This document shows positions 28,018 to 37,880 of a stretch of DNA of 64,000 bases, one piece after another; within the stretch, counting starts at the first letter, position 1, and the number at the start of each line of letters is the position of its first letter. A program made the position numbers and the translations under genes. Source of the stretch: Streptococcus sp. CF8_St5-11 (GTDB taxonomy: Bacteria > Bacillota > Bacilli > Lactobacillales > Streptococcaceae); the NCBI RefSeq assembly GCF_024295625.1, contig NZ_JANCOJ010000001.1, positions 248,001-312,000 of the forward strand, in the 5' to 3' direction. Below the pieces are notes generated by a model that made no database searches, was not told the DNA's origin, and saw only the letters and a list, made by a program, of their open reading frames with translations.

Positions 28018-28475
28018 TATGCTTCTTTTGTTTCTTCTTCAGCTGCTTCTTCAGAATCTTTTTCATCCAACTCTAACACGATGTCTTCTGATTCTGTTTG
28101 TTTGCGAATGGATTGAACCAAGTCATTGCCACTTAGATTTTCTTTTTGAAGTTTATCCTTAAATGAGTGATAGACTTCTTGAGATTTTTCAACCACATCT
28201 TGCGTCTTTTCTTTGACAGACTCCAAAACAGTTCCTGTCGTAATTTCTCCAGAACCAACTTTTTCTTTAGTTTGTTGGATCACTTCTGCTGCTTGTTTTG
28301 AAACATCCTTAGCAGTTTGTTTCACCGATTCATGTACTTCTTGAGGATCTTCTTGATAATCTTTTACGAAGCGCACCACTTTTTTAGTGACTTTCTTTCC
28401 TTGCTCTGTTGATAAATAGTAGGCTGCTGAAGCACCTGAAATCACACCAATTAATAAACTAGATAAACGTCCCAT
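28017..28475 (-). CDS. YtxH-domain stress-type protein
   Basis: A 152-residue protein with an N-terminal glycine/alanine-rich membrane segment (LSSLLIGVISGASAAYYL) typical of YtxH proteins. A long, charged, amphipathic helix rich in Lys, Glu and Gln follows, with an acidic tail (EEAAEEETKEA). Function in the family is unclear; it is often linked to general stress. It is the last gene after hprK-lgt-DUF948, 14 nt downstream of the DUF948 gene. Confidence 0.82.
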   Translation of the reverse strand: MGRLSSLLIGVISGASAAYYLSTEQGKKVTKKVVRFVKDYQEDPQEVHESVKQTAKDVSKQAAEVIQQTKEKVGSGEITTGTVLESVKEKTQDVVEKSQEVYHSFKDKLQKENLSGNDLVQSIRKQTESEDIVLELDEKDSEEAAEEETKEA

Positions 28476-28489
28476 ATTCTTCCTCGATT

Positions 28490-28873
28490 CTATTTAAATA
28501 ATTTTGAAGCCATCTTAATCGCTTTTAATCCGATAGAGGCTTTCACTGTTTTTTCACCAGCTGACACTGCTTTGACACTCAATTGACGGGCTTGATCATT
28601 CAAATCTGAAACAGACTCTGAAAGATCCGCCACGGCTGTAAAGAGTGGATCAATCGTTGCAACTTTTTGATTCAAATCATCCGTTAAAACGTTGACTTTT
28701 GCCAATAGATCATTGGTCTGATGCAAGGTGACATTGACATCTGATGTCAAAACTTGGATCGTTTTTTGCGTCTCATCTACAACTTTTCCAATCTTTGAGA
28801 GGAAAAAAATCATATAAATGACAAGCGCTACTAAGGCAAGGCCTAAGAGGCCGTAGGCAATTTCAATAAACAT
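28490..28873 (-). CDS. DUF948 membrane protein
   Basis: A 127-residue protein with one N-terminal membrane helix (about 3-25) and a coiled-coil body of heptad type (VDETQKTIQVLTSDVNVTLH and onward). It matches the DUF948 family of Firmicutes, which commonly pairs with YtxH proteins, as here. Function is unknown. The start lies 3 nt after the lgt stop, so the genes are coupled. Confidence 0.83.
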   Translation of the reverse strand: MFIEIAYGLLGLALVALVIYMIFFLSKIGKVVDETQKTIQVLTSDVNVTLHQTNDLLAKVNVLTDDLNQKVATIDPLFTAVADLSESVSDLNDQARQLSVKAVSAGEKTVKASIGLKAIKMASKLFK

Positions 28874-28876
28874 ATA

Positions 28877-29659
28877 TTACTCCTTTGCTTCTACATAATA
28901 AGGGGCTTTTTTGCGACGTTGGTAAAGAATGATGGCAAGTCCAACTAGAATTAGGATCATAGACAACCACTGGGAAACACGTAAGCCCGCAAACATCAAG
29001 CTATCTGTCCGCATTCCTTCGATGATCATCCGACCAAAACCATACCAGATAAGGTAAAAGGCTGTGATCTCACCTTGTCGCAAAAATTGGGGCTTCCTCC
29101 GAAGAATCAAGATCAAGAGAAATCCTAGCAGATTCCAACTAGATTCATATAAGAAGGTTGGCTGACGGTAACTACCATCTATATACATTTGGTCTCGAAT
29201 AAAAGAGGGCAGGTAGTTGAGGCTCTTAACAGCAGCTCCATAAGCTTCCTGGTTAAAGAAGTTTCCCCAGCGACCAATACTCTGTGCAATCATGACGCTT
29301 GGAGCCGCAATATCTAAAAAGTCGATCGGTTCAATCAAACGTCTACGAGAGAATAGATAGAGGACAAGGGCACCTGTCAAGAGGCCACCATAAATCGCGA
29401 TTCCTCCGTTCCAGATGGCGAAAATCTCACCAAGATGCTGGCTATAATAGCCCCATTCGAAAATAACGTAATAGAGTCTGGCACCCACAATCGCAAGCGG
29501 AAAGGCGATCAAAATGAAATCAATGATATCATCTGGATCAATTTTTTTACGGGGCGCTTCTTTCATGGAAAGATAAACGGCTAGTATCAAGCCAGAGACA
29601 ATACAAATTGCATACCAACGAATACTGATCGGACCTAATTGAAGGGCTACTGGATTCAT
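28877..29659 (-). CDS. lgt: Prolipoprotein diacylglyceryl transferase
   Basis: A 260-residue membrane enzyme that adds diacylglycerol from phosphatidylglycerol to the lipobox cysteine of prelipoproteins. About seven hydrophobic segments are visible. The Lgt signature is [10 protein letters not shown] (about 133-142), preceded by [15 protein letters not shown], which carries a tyrosine in place of the histidine of the E. coli enzyme, as usual in Firmicutes. The start overlaps the hprK stop by 4 nt (ATGA). A lipoprotein substrate occurs in this window (46782-47327). Confidence 0.95.
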   Translation of the reverse strand: MNPVALQLGPISIRWYAICIVSGLILAVYLSMKEAPRKKIDPDDIIDFILIAFPLAIVGARLYYVIFEWGYYSQHLGEIFAIWNGGIAIYGGLLTGALVLYLFSRRRLIEPIDFLDIAAPSVMIAQSIGRWGNFFNQEAYGAAVKSLNYLPSFIRDQMYIDGSYRQPTFLYESSWNLLGFLLILILRRKPQFLRQGEITAFYLIWYGFGRMIIEGMRTDSLMFAGLRVSQWLSMILILVGLAIILYQRRKKAPYYVEAKE

Positions 29660-30588
29660 TCCTTCACCTCATTTTGACTAATCAACTGGGACAAACGTTC
29701 TTCAAAAGTTTTGGTAGCATCATAGCCCATTTCTTTGGTCCGAACATTCATCGCTGCGGCTTCGATCACGACCGAAATGTTCCGACCAGTCTTCACAGGG
29801 ATGCGAATCCGAGGAATGGTCACGCCACCGATTTCCAACTCTTCTGCATTATTACCAAGACGATCATAAACTTGATCCTTAGCATAATTTTCCAAGTAAA
29901 CGGCGATTTGGACTTGTGAAGAATCCTTGACAGCACTCGCACCGTAGAGACTCATGACATCGATAATCCCGACACCACGGATCTCTAGTAAGTGGCGTAG
30001 GATTTCAGCTGGCTCTCCCCAAAGGGTCATCTCGTCTCTCGCATAGATGTCGACTCGGTCATCTGCTACGAGGCGGTGACCCCGTTTGACAAGTTCCAGA
30101 CCTGTCTCGCTTTTTCCGATTCCGCTATCTCCTTGGATCAAGACACCCATCCCATAAATATCCATCAAGACACCGTGTACACTCGTACGTTCTGCTAGCC
30201 GACTATCCAAATAGCTAGAAAGCTCTCCAGATAAACGACTCGTTGCAACATTGCTCTTCAAAATGGCTAGTTGCTTCTCTTCAGCAGCACGCAACATTTC
30301 TTCTGGAATTTCTAAATTCCGCGCGACAATGATGACAGGTGTCTCTGGCTGGAACATCTTGCGCAAGACCTGATGACGGTTGTGAGAGCTCATCTTCACC
30401 AGGTAGGACCATTCTTTCATTCCTACAAGCTGAATCCGCTCAGGTGTGTAATAGTCGAAATAGCCCGTCATTTCAAGACCTGGACGTGAAATGTCCGCAG
30501 TCGTAATTTCCTTGCTTAAGAGGCTATCATCCCCATAAACAACCGATAGACGAAGCTTTTCCTGTATATCGCGAACAGTAACTGCCAT
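29656..30588 (-). CDS. hprK: HPr kinase/phosphorylase
   Basis: A 310-residue bifunctional enzyme that phosphorylates HPr at Ser46 and reverses it, controlling CcpA-mediated catabolite repression. Catalytic H138 is in [11 protein letters not shown], the P-loop is GDSGIGKS (153-160), and the family signature [11 protein letters not shown] follows. The start at 30588 (MAVTVRD) has GGGAG 6 nt upstream and is preferred to one 18 nt earlier. A TGCTATAAT extended -10 lies at 30618-30623. It is the first gene of hprK-lgt-DUF948-ytxH. Its effector CcpA is encoded at 60 kb. Confidence 0.95.
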   Translation of the reverse strand: MAVTVRDIQEKLRLSVVYGDDSLLSKEITTADISRPGLEMTGYFDYYTPERIQLVGMKEWSYLVKMSSHNRHQVLRKMFQPETPVIIVARNLEIPEEMLRAAEEKQLAILKSNVATSRLSGELSSYLDSRLAERTSVHGVLMDIYGMGVLIQGDSGIGKSETGLELVKRGHRLVADDRVDIYARDEMTLWGEPAEILRHLLEIRGVGIIDVMSLYGASAVKDSSQVQIAVYLENYAKDQVYDRLGNNAEELEIGGVTIPRIRIPVKTGRNISVVIEAAAMNVRTKEMGYDATKTFEERLSQLISQNEVKE

Positions 30589-30697
30589 ATCATTCTCCCT
30601 TTTCAAATTCTCTCTCTATTATAGCAGATTTTCTCTTCAGACGAGAGACTGAAGTGTCATTTGAATGATCCATTTTCAACTCCTTTTTAATGCGACT

Positions 30698-30730
30698 AAA
30701 AAGAGGCCAAGACAAATGTCTCTAACCTCT
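30698..30730 (-). terminator. Terminator of the 122-residue membrane protein
   Basis: AGAGG.. AGACA-AA-TGTCT ..CCTCT, followed by TTTTT on the minus strand. It resembles the other AAAAAGAGGC-type terminators of this window (58561, 60020, 22070). Confidence 0.6.
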
Positions 30731-30767
30731 AGTAAATGATGGTAACATCTGAAGAATGCTCCAGCCT

Positions 30768-31136
30768 TCAGCCTTGCAAGAAATCTTTGATCATAGATTT
30801 GATTCCGATAGAGACCGCATAGACCACCGCATTTGAAGGAAATGCGATCAAGCCGTGCATAAAGGCGAAAGGACCTCCCCCCAACAAGGAGAAAACCAGA
30901 TACAAAACCGGCAGAAATAAAATCGAAAACCGATAAATTTGTGGCTTTCTAGCCTCTTTTGTTGGCAGAAACAAGAGGTAGAAGAGGCTATTCCAAATGC
31001 CCAGTGGAAAAAGGAGCATTCCGATCAAAACTGTTCCAACTCCTTCACCAAAAAAACGATTTAAAATGAAAAACTGTCCTATAAAACTGAAGAAGAGATA
31101 TAGAATAAAAGCAAGGGAATAGAACTTCTGCTTCAC
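30768..31136 (-). CDS. Small polytopic membrane protein
   Basis: A 122-residue protein with four hydrophobic helices (about 8-28, 33-57, 70-85, 88-112) and no recognisable motif. It lies 12 nt downstream of the PspC gene on the same strand and ends at its own terminator. The pairing with PspC hints at membrane-stress function, but that is inference. It may belong to an unnamed streptococcal family. Confidence 0.65.
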   Translation of the reverse strand: MKQKFYSLAFILYLFFSFIGQFFILNRFFGEGVGTVLIGMLLFPLGIWNSLFYLLFLPTKEARKPQIYRFSILFLPVLYLVFSLLGGGPFAFMHGLIAFPSNAVVYAVSIGIKSMIKDFLQG

Positions 31137-31148
31137 TCAAATCTCCTT

Positions 31149-31430
31149 TTAGAAAAATGGACTATCATTCTGATCATGGATGGGTTCGGCCTCTTTTCTT
31201 CGACGAGGTCGAGGGCCATAGTCAAACATTTCCTGCTCCTCCTCGTCCTTATAAGGCAAGGTCGTATCTAACAGTAAATAGATAATCACACCGATAAAGG
31301 CATGAGAAACCGTAAAAAGAATAAACAAGAAGCGTAGGAGAGTTACACTAAGACCAAATTTATCAGCTAAGCCAGCTAGCACACCTGAAACCAGGCGATG
31401 TCGTTTTAATTTGTAAAATGATGATGTCAT
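31149..31430 (-). CDS. PspC-domain membrane protein
   Basis: A 93-residue protein with the PspC fold: FYKLKRHRLVSGVLAGLADK, then FGLSVTLLRFLFILF and a second hydrophobic helix. A charged tail with PRPRRRKEAEP follows. PspC proteins sense or buffer envelope stress in other bacteria. GAGG lies before the ATG. It is the first gene of a two-gene unit with the 122-residue membrane protein. Confidence 0.82.
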   Translation of the reverse strand: MTSSFYKLKRHRLVSGVLAGLADKFGLSVTLLRFLFILFTVSHAFIGVIIYLLLDTTLPYKDEEEQEMFDYGPRPRRRKEAEPIHDQNDSPFF

Positions 31431-31504
31431 TTGATTTTCCTCTTTCTAGTTAGACCTATTTTAGCAGAGTCGAACTGGAAAGAGATCCGCCTAAAGACTG
31501 ATTC

Positions 31505-31960
31505 TTACACTTGTCTCATTTCAAGAAATTGCAGGCAGCTGTGACAGCGACCGCAGGCATATTTCTTCAGATCGATTTTTCGCTTTCGTCTATACTCTTG
31601 GCCACAATGGGGACATTGATAGAGATAGATCCGCTTGACTCGCCCAGTTCTATCTGGTAGAGGAGGTGTGAAACGAAGACCGTCCACTTGCTGGAGAAGT
31701 TGCTTAAAGTCTAGATCTTTGTGGCGATACCCTTTACCTTGATCGTAAAGATGGTAATGGCAGAGCTCGTGGCGGACGATTTTGCGAAAGACCTCTAACC
31801 CGAAAACTTGGTATATTTTAGGGTTGAAATCAAGGTGTCGATCCTTGGGAAAGAAACGACCTCCAGTAGTTTGAAGACGTGAATTCCACTCTGCTCGATG
31901 ACGGAATTCTCTCCCAAAATCTTCTAGGGATACTTGGCGTACATACTCAGTCAGATTCAT
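31505..31960 (-). CDS. SprT-like zinc metalloprotein
   Basis: A 151-residue SprT family protein. The metalloprotease motif HELCH stands in [14 protein letters not shown], and a C-terminal zinc ribbon has CPHCGQEY and CGRCHSC. The family resembles SPRTN-type proteases, but the bacterial role is not settled. The start overlaps the tex end by 14 nt, so it is translated with tex. Length is typical for Firmicutes SprT-like proteins. Confidence 0.87.
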   Translation of the reverse strand: MNLTEYVRQVSLEDFGREFRHRAEWNSRLQTTGGRFFPKDRHLDFNPKIYQVFGLEVFRKIVRHELCHYHLYDQGKGYRHKDLDFKQLLQQVDGLRFTPPLPDRTGRVKRIYLYQCPHCGQEYRRKRKIDLKKYACGRCHSCLQFLEMRQV

Positions 31961-34073
31961 TCGGAGCTACCAAACTGAGATTGACTTTTTCGCGTTCCAC
32001 ATCAATCTTCTTCACCCAGACGGTAACCAAATCACCTACTGAGACGACCTGGCTTGGATGCTTGATAAACTGCTTGCTCATATGGGAGATATGAATCAAG
32101 CCATCTTCGTGAATGCCAATATCGACAAAGGCTCCAAAGTCAACCACATTGCGCACAACCCCTTCTAATTTTTGGCCAATATGCAGGTCTTTAATATCCA
32201 AGACATCCTGACGGAGCACGGGTGCATCAAAGGAATCCCGCAAATCGCGACCCGGTTTTAGGAGATCAGCAATGATATCTTTCAGAGTTTCTGGTCCCAG
32301 ATCCAGCTGAGTAGACATCTCCTTTATGTTCACAGCTTTTAATTTTTCCTGAGCGGATGCATCGAGTTCGGTAATTTCAAGAAGTTGAAAGAGTTTTTCA
32401 ACTTCCTTGTAACTTTCAGGGTGGACACCGGTATTGTCCAAGATGTTATTACTTTCAGGGATGCGTAAGAATCCAGCAGCCTGCTCGAAAGCCTTGGCGC
32501 CGAGGCGAGGCACTTTTTTAATCTGCGCTCGTGAGAGGATCATCCCTTCTTCTTCCCGGTACTTCACAATATTTTCAGAGATAGTCTTATTGAGTCCTGC
32601 TACATGCGCTAATAGAGAGGGACTAGCCGTATTGATATTGACCCCAACTTGGTTTACGACAGTATCTACCACGAAATCCAAGCTTTCTGTCAGTTTTTTC
32701 TGATTGACATCATGCTGGTATTGACCCACACCGATAGATTTGGCATCGATTTTCACCAATTCTGCTAGCGGATCTTGCAAGCGACGGGCAATGGAGATGG
32801 CCGAGCGTTTTTCAACGGTTAGCTCTGGGAACTCATGACGGGCCAACTCACTAGCTGAATAGACAGATGCTCCGCTTTCATTGACAATAACATAGCGATC
32901 TCCTGGATGGTCATGAAGTACCTCTGCGACAAAGGCCTCACTTTCACGGCTGGCGGTCCCATTTCCAATCGCAATAATTTCTACGCCGAACTCCTTGATC
33001 AAGGAGGACAGATCCTTTTTAGCCTGCTCGATCTGAGCTGGTTTTGCAGGAGCAACTGGATAGATGACCTGGGTAGCAAGCATTTTGCCTGTCTCATCAA
33101 CAACGGCTAGTTTAGCACCGGTCCGAAAGGCTGGGTCAAATCCAAGGACCACGCGCCCTTTTAATGGAGGAATGAGCAATAGATTCCGTAGATTTTCAGA
33201 GAACAATTGAATGGCCCCGTCTTCTGCCACCTCCGTCAACTCTGTCCGAATCCGACGTTCAATCGCAGGTACGATTTTTTTCTTAACCGCTTGTTGAATA
33301 ACCTCATCGACATAGGTATTTCTAGTTTTAAAACGAGCCTCAAAAATACGAATGATCCGATCCAAATGGTGCTCAAATCCGACTTTGAGAACGCCCAATT
33401 TTTCCCCACGATTGAGAGCTAGAGTCCGGTAGCCTTGCATATTCTTGATCTTCTCAGAAAAATCATAGTAGATTTCAAAGGTTCTCTTAGGATCTAAGCT
33501 TTCATCCTTCAAGGTTGACGTCATGAGGGAATGCCCATGAATTTCTTGATAGGTGAGGGCCCGTAATTGGGGATCCTCTGAAATAGCTTCTACCAGAATA
33601 TCCACTGCACCAGCTAAAGCCGCAGTTTCAGTTGGGAAGGCCTCACAGGTGAATTTCTGAGCCTCTGCTTCCAAGTTTGGACTATTTTGCAAAATGAGAC
33701 GTGCCAAAGGAAAAAGTCCTGCTTCTCGAGCAATCGTCGCCTTGGTCCGCCGTTTTTCCTTATAAGGGAGATAAAGCTCTTCGACATCCGCTAATTTTTC
33801 AGCAGCTTCAATAGCCTGCTTGAGCGCCTCTGTCAGTTTACCTTGTTCCTCAATCTTAGCAAGGACGGTTTCCTTTCGTTCAGCCAGAGCCGTTAACGAT
33901 TTGTCCCGGTCAATAATGGCCTTGATCGCTACTTCGTCTAAATTTCCCGTCATATCTTTTCGATAGCGGGCAATGAAAGGAATAGTTGAGCCTTCTGCGG
34001 TCAGACTCAATACAGTATCGATTTGTTTTAAGCTAACACCCAATTCTTGGGCTATTTTTTCATATTTATCCAT
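31947..34073 (-). CDS. tex: Tex-family RNA-binding transcription accessory protein
   Basis: A 708-residue protein with the Tex layout: N-terminal helical part ([19 protein letters not shown]), YqgF-like RNase H fold ([19 protein letters not shown]), helix-hairpin-helix ([19 protein letters not shown]) and a C-terminal S1 domain ([20 protein letters not shown]). Tex binds nucleic acid and affects transcription. The start at 34073 is chosen; the frame-open upstream TTG would lie across the -10 box. The ATG is 7 nt after TGCTATAAT with no ribosome binding site, so the mRNA may be leaderless. Confidence 0.93.
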   Translation of the reverse strand: MDKYEKIAQELGVSLKQIDTVLSLTAEGSTIPFIARYRKDMTGNLDEVAIKAIIDRDKSLTALAERKETVLAKIEEQGKLTEALKQAIEAAEKLADVEELYLPYKEKRRTKATIAREAGLFPLARLILQNSPNLEAEAQKFTCEAFPTETAALAGAVDILVEAISEDPQLRALTYQEIHGHSLMTSTLKDESLDPKRTFEIYYDFSEKIKNMQGYRTLALNRGEKLGVLKVGFEHHLDRIIRIFEARFKTRNTYVDEVIQQAVKKKIVPAIERRIRTELTEVAEDGAIQLFSENLRNLLLIPPLKGRVVLGFDPAFRTGAKLAVVDETGKMLATQVIYPVAPAKPAQIEQAKKDLSSLIKEFGVEIIAIGNGTASRESEAFVAEVLHDHPGDRYVIVNESGASVYSASELARHEFPELTVEKRSAISIARRLQDPLAELVKIDAKSIGVGQYQHDVNQKKLTESLDFVVDTVVNQVGVNINTASPSLLAHVAGLNKTISENIVKYREEEGMILSRAQIKKVPRLGAKAFEQAAGFLRIPESNNILDNTGVHPESYKEVEKLFQLLEITELDASAQEKLKAVNIKEMSTQLDLGPETLKDIIADLLKPGRDLRDSFDAPVLRQDVLDIKDLHIGQKLEGVVRNVVDFGAFVDIGIHEDGLIHISHMSKQFIKHPSQVVSVGDLVTVWVKKIDVEREKVNLSLVAPNESD

Positions 34074-34080
34074 AGCTTCT

Positions 34081-34086
34081 ATTATA
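34081..34086 (-). promoter_or_regulatory. tex -10 box 7 nt before the start codon
   Basis: An extended -10, TGCTATAAT, then AGAAGCT and the ATG on the minus strand. A clear -35 box is not seen; TTGGTG lies at a short 14-nt spacing. Confidence 0.6.
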
Positions 34087-34216
34087 GCATATTTTGCTGC
34101 CACCAAGGGGTGAGATCGCCAGTTCTGGTCTCTGTTTCAGGGATTTTTCATAGAATAATTTTGACCCTATGGATCTTTTCTTTTATGCTCCATTTCCCCC
34201 TTGCTCTTTCCTTTTT

Positions 34217-34225
34217 GTTATAATG
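34217..34225 (+). promoter_or_regulatory. Extended -10 of the small-gene/permease operon
   Basis: TGTTATAAT, 26 nt before the ATG at 34252, with AAGGAGG at 34238-34244. Confidence 0.6.
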
Positions 34226-34251
34226 AAAGAAAATAAAAAGGAGGCCCAACA

Positions 34252-34401
34252 ATGGCTATTAAATTCTCAAAAACAGATGATCTTGATAAAATGTTTGAAA
34301 ACTTTGCAAGTTTCCCAGATGTAGAAAAAACAGTCGAATTCCCCGAAGAAAAAAAGAAGGAAGAAACTGCTACAACTAAAGAAGCAAAGAAGGCTAAGTA
34401 A
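34252..34401 (+). CDS. 49-residue small protein (SPJ_0845-like)
   Basis: A short gene encoding MAIKFSKTDDLDKMFENF and then an acidic-basic tail ending KEAKKAK. AAGGAGG lies 7 nt before the ATG, a promoter precedes it, and the stop overlaps the next start (TAATG). It resembles a small conserved streptococcal family I remember as SPJ_0845; that name is tentative. It is soluble, charged and of unknown function. Coupling to the permease suggests a linked role or a translation leader. Confidence 0.75.
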   Translation: MAIKFSKTDDLDKMFENFASFPDVEKTVEFPEEKKKEETATTKEAKKAK

Positions 34402-35306
34402 TGACATTCTTTCAACACCTTCCCTCTAGCGTCTTGCAGGCTGGGGCTATTTTTCTCTCGATTATTATCGAAGCCCTACCGTTTGTCCTAATCGGAAGTA
34501 TCATTTCAGGGATTATTGAGGTCTATATCACCCCAGAGAGGGTCTACCGCTTTCTTCCCAAGAATAAATTTGGGCGGATCTTCTTTGGGACCTTTATCGG
34601 CTTTATCTTTCCTTCCTGTGAATGTGGAATTGTTCCCATTATCAATCGCTTTCTAGAAAAGAAAGTCCCAAGTTATACTGCTGTTCCCTTTCTGGTGACA
34701 GCACCTGTCATCAATCCCATCGTTCTCTTTGCGACCTACTCAGCCTTTGGGAATTCTGTCAAGATGGCCCTCTACCGAGCCCTTGGTTCCCTACTGGTCG
34801 CAACGGTACTTGGAATCTTTCTTGGTTTTATTCAGACAGATTCGATCCAAAAAGAACATCGTAAGGCTGTACATGAACATGATTTTAGGGACTTGAGCAA
34901 AGGTCAAAAGCTCTTCCAAGTCTTGGTACAAGCCATTGATGAATTCTTTGATACAGGACGTTACCTGGTATTTGGTTGCCTCTTTGCCAGCCTCGTCCAA
35001 GTCTATGTCCCAACACGGATCCTCACTTCGATCAGCGCGACACCGGTTATTGCTATTCTCCTTCTCATGGTCTTGTCCTTCCTCCTCTCACTTTGTAGCG
35101 AGGCGGACGCCTTTGTTGGATCCTCTCTTCTGACGAGTTTTGGAGTAGCGCCGGTTCTTGCCTTTCTGGTGATTGGGCCTATGCTTGATGTCAAAAATCT
35201 CCTCATGATGAAAAATTATCTCAAGACCCGTTTCATCTGGCAATTTATCGGAATTGTGAGTGGAGTTGTGCTCCTTTATGCTTGGTTTGTGGGGGTAGTG
35301 CTATGA
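34401..35306 (+). CDS. Permease of the YcgR/ArsP_1 family
   Basis: A 301-residue polytopic protein with about eight hydrophobic segments. The motif FPSCECGIVPIINRF (about 72-86) and a second conserved loop SLCSEADAFVGSSL are hallmarks of the permease family that includes B. subtilis YcgR. The cysteine pair in CEC suggests metal or metalloid handling, but the substrate is not known. It is coupled at both ends: TAATG with the small gene and ATGA with the partner gene. Confidence 0.85.
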   Translation: MTFFQHLPSSVLQAGAIFLSIIIEALPFVLIGSIISGIIEVYITPERVYRFLPKNKFGRIFFGTFIGFIFPSCECGIVPIINRFLEKKVPSYTAVPFLVTAPVINPIVLFATYSAFGNSVKMALYRALGSLLVATVLGIFLGFIQTDSIQKEHRKAVHEHDFRDLSKGQKLFQVLVQAIDEFFDTGRYLVFGCLFASLVQVYVPTRILTSISATPVIAILLLMVLSFLLSLCSEADAFVGSSLLTSFGVAPVLAFLVIGPMLDVKNLLMMKNYLKTRFIWQFIGIVSGVVLLYAWFVGVVL

Positions 35307-36118
35307 TTCGTTTCTTGATATTAGCTGGCTATTTTGAGCTCACCATGTACCTGCAATTGTCTGGTAAGCTCAATCAATACATCAACTTACACTATTCTTA
35401 CTTGGCTTATATTTCCATGTTCTTGTCCTTTGTTTTAGCTCTTGTGCAGCTGATCATCTGGGTCAAGCAGATGAAGATCCACAGTCATCTCTCTGGCTTC
35501 TGGGCAAAAGTGGCGAGTATCTTCTTGCTCTGTATTCCTTTGTTTGTCGGGCTATTTTTCCCTACAGTGACACTGGATTCCCAAACAGTCTCTGCAAAAG
35601 GCTACCACTTCCCGGTTGCAGCCGGTTCTTCCAAGGAAATCCAGCAGGACGAAGGGACAACAACCCAGTATCTCAAACCAGATACTAGTAGCTATTTTAC
35701 CAAGTCAGCCTATGAGTCAGAAATGAAGCAGGCTGCAAAGAAATATGTTGATAAAAAAGTAATTCAGGTGACCACTGAGAATTACATGGAAGTCATAGAA
35801 GTTATTTATGATTATCCTGACCAATTTGCAGGAAAGACGATCGAGCTGACCGGTTTTGTATACAATGACCCCAATAACAAGGACAGCCAATTTCTCTTTC
35901 GCTTTGGGATCATCCACTGTATCGCAGATTCCGGCGTCTACGGTCTCTTAACGACAGGTGCTCCGCAGCATTTCGAAAACAATACCTGGATCCATGCGAA
36001 AGGAACCTTGTCCATTGAATACCACAAGCAGCTCAAGCAAAGCTTGCCTGTCCTCCACATTAGCGATTGCCAGACCATTACAAAACCGGATAATCCTTAT
36101 GTCTACCGCGTATTCTGA
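35303..36118 (+). CDS. TIGR03943 (YcgQ-like) permease partner
   Basis: A 271-residue protein. The N-terminal half has three to four membrane helices (about 2-20, 35-60, 75-95). The C-terminal half is an extracellular domain with IELTGFVYNDPNN, RFGIIHCIADSGVYGL and WIHAKGTL segments typical of TIGR03943. The start at 35303 overlaps the permease stop (ATGA); a frame-open ATG 21 nt earlier is disfavoured. The pair forms a two-component membrane system of unknown substrate. Confidence 0.83.
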   Translation: MIRFLILAGYFELTMYLQLSGKLNQYINLHYSYLAYISMFLSFVLALVQLIIWVKQMKIHSHLSGFWAKVASIFLLCIPLFVGLFFPTVTLDSQTVSAKGYHFPVAAGSSKEIQQDEGTTTQYLKPDTSSYFTKSAYESEMKQAAKKYVDKKVIQVTTENYMEVIEVIYDYPDQFAGKTIELTGFVYNDPNNKDSQFLFRFGIIHCIADSGVYGLLTTGAPQHFENNTWIHAKGTLSIEYHKQLKQSLPVLHISDCQTITKPDNPYVYRVF

Positions 36119-36169
36119 TGGATTCACCAAGTTTCTTCGGTGGTCGATCCAAACATTTTATAACAGCTC

Positions 36170-36200
36170 AAGCTAGAATCCACATTGGTTCTAGCTTTTT
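36170..36200 (+). terminator. Terminator of the permease operon
   Basis: AAGCTAGAA and TTCTAGCTT arms around TCCACATTGG, followed by TTT. Confidence 0.8.
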
Positions 36201-36322
36201 CTATGCTTTCCTCTCAAATCCTCTAATCCAAGCGGAAAATATTCGGAACAACGATTCCATCAAAGAAATCTTGTGGATTTTATGGTAAAATATGGTTAAT
36301 AAAATAGGAAATAGGTACTTAA

Positions 36323-37789
36323 ATGTCTTCAAAAGTTATTGTAACCATTTTCGGGGCCAGTGGAGATTTAGCCAAGCGCAAACTCTATCCATCCCTTTTT
36401 AGACTCTATAAATCAGGAAATCTATCTGAACACTTTGCGGTTATCGGAACAGCCCGCAGACCATGGAGCAAGGAATACTTTGAATCAGTCGTGGTAGAAT
36501 CCATCACAGACCTGGCAGATAGCCCTCAACAAGCCCAAGAATTCGCCAGTCATTTCTACTACCAAAGTCATGATGTTAATGATACCGAACATTACATCGC
36601 CCTGCGCGAATTGCAAAATAGCTTGGATGAAAAATACCAAACGGAACACAACAAGGTCTTCTTCTTGTCCATGGCTCCTCAATTTTTTGGAACCATTGCT
36701 AAACACCTCAAATCAGAAGGCATTGTGGATGGACAAGGCTTTGAGCGCTTGATCGTTGAAAAACCTTTCGGTACAGACCTAGAAACGGCTAGTCAGCTCA
36801 ACAAAGAATTGGAAGAAACCTTTGATGAAGAACAAATCTTCCGAATCGACCATTACCTTGGAAAAGAAATGATCCAAAATATCTTTGCCATTCGTTTTGG
36901 AAATCTTATTTTTGATAATCTTTGGAACCGAGATTTTATTGACAATATCCAAATTACTTTTGCTGAACGCTTAGGAGTTGAAGAACGCGGTGGCTACTAT
37001 GATCACTCGGGAGCCCTTCGAGATATGGTGCAAAACCATACCCTTCAGCTTTTGTCTTTGCTTGCTATGGATAAACCAGCTACCTTCACCAAGGATGCGA
37101 TTCGGGCAGAAAAAGTTAAAGTTTTTGAGCAATTGCACAATCCAACAGATGACGAATTGAAGAAATTCTTTATCCGTGGTCAATACCATTCAGGTACGAT
37201 CGAAGGGAAAAAAGATATCTCTTATCGCAGTGAGCCCAATGTCGACCCTGAGTCTACTACAGAGACCTATGCTTCTGGTGCGTTCTTTGTTGATAGCGAT
37301 CGCTTCCGCGGTGTGCCTTTCTTCTTCCGTACCGGAAAACGCTTGACACAAAAAGGAACCATGGTCAATGTGGTTTTCAAGCAAACCGACTCCATCTTTG
37401 GACATAGCTTGCAACCAAATATCTTGACCATTTATATCCAACCAAACGAAGGTTTCTCATTGAGCATCAACGGAAAAGAGGTCGGAGAAAAATTCAGTAT
37501 CGCACCGATTTCCTTTGATTACGAAACAGATGCGACCGCAACTGGGGCTTCACCAGAGCCTTATGAAAAATTAATTTTCGACGTTTTGAACAATGACTCA
37601 ACCAATTACAGCCACTGGCACGAAGTCCGTGCTTCATGGCAATTGATTGACCGGATTGAAAAACTATGGGCCGAAAATGGAGCACCGCTCTATGAATACA
37701 AGTCTGGATCCATGGGACCAACTGCATCCGATGATCTCCTTGCAGAATACGGAGCCGAATGGGTTTGGAAACCTGAACCTAAGAATTAA
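36323..37789 (+). CDS. zwf: Glucose-6-phosphate 1-dehydrogenase
   Basis: A 488-residue cytoplasmic enzyme starting the oxidative pentose phosphate pathway and giving NADPH, which glutathione reductase in this window also uses. The coenzyme loop is FGASGDLAKRKLYPSL (10-25) and the active-site signature is RIDHYLGKEMIQN (about 174-186). Length is normal. An AGGAAATAGG site precedes the ATG. It converges with ftsY, each gene having its own terminator. Confidence 0.97.
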   Translation: MSSKVIVTIFGASGDLAKRKLYPSLFRLYKSGNLSEHFAVIGTARRPWSKEYFESVVVESITDLADSPQQAQEFASHFYYQSHDVNDTEHYIALRELQNSLDEKYQTEHNKVFFLSMAPQFFGTIAKHLKSEGIVDGQGFERLIVEKPFGTDLETASQLNKELEETFDEEQIFRIDHYLGKEMIQNIFAIRFGNLIFDNLWNRDFIDNIQITFAERLGVEERGGYYDHSGALRDMVQNHTLQLLSLLAMDKPATFTKDAIRAEKVKVFEQLHNPTDDELKKFFIRGQYHSGTIEGKKDISYRSEPNVDPESTTETYASGAFFVDSDRFRGVPFFFRTGKRLTQKGTMVNVVFKQTDSIFGHSLQPNILTIYIQPNEGFSLSINGKEVGEKFSIAPISFDYETDATATGASPEPYEKLIFDVLNNDSTNYSHWHEVRASWQLIDRIEKLWAENGAPLYEYKSGSMGPTASDDLLAEYGAEWVWKPEPKN

Positions 37790-37791
37790 GG

Positions 37792-37816
37792 AAAGCCACC
37801 TTCGGGTGGTTTTTTT
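37792..37816 (+). terminator. Terminator of zwf
   Basis: AAAGCCACC-TTCG-GGTGGTTTTTT, a tetraloop hairpin directly after the stop. Confidence 0.88.
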
Positions 37817-37832
37817 GATAGCGCAAGGAAAC

Positions 37833-37869
37833 AAAAAGACAAATTGTCTTTTAAACAATTTGTCTTTTT
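37833..37869 (-). terminator. Terminator of the rnc-smc-ftsY operon
   Basis: AAAAAGACAAATTGT and ACAATTTGTCTTTTT are perfect 15-nt arms around a 7-nt loop. Confidence 0.85.
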
Positions 37870-37880
37870 CTATTTGACTC

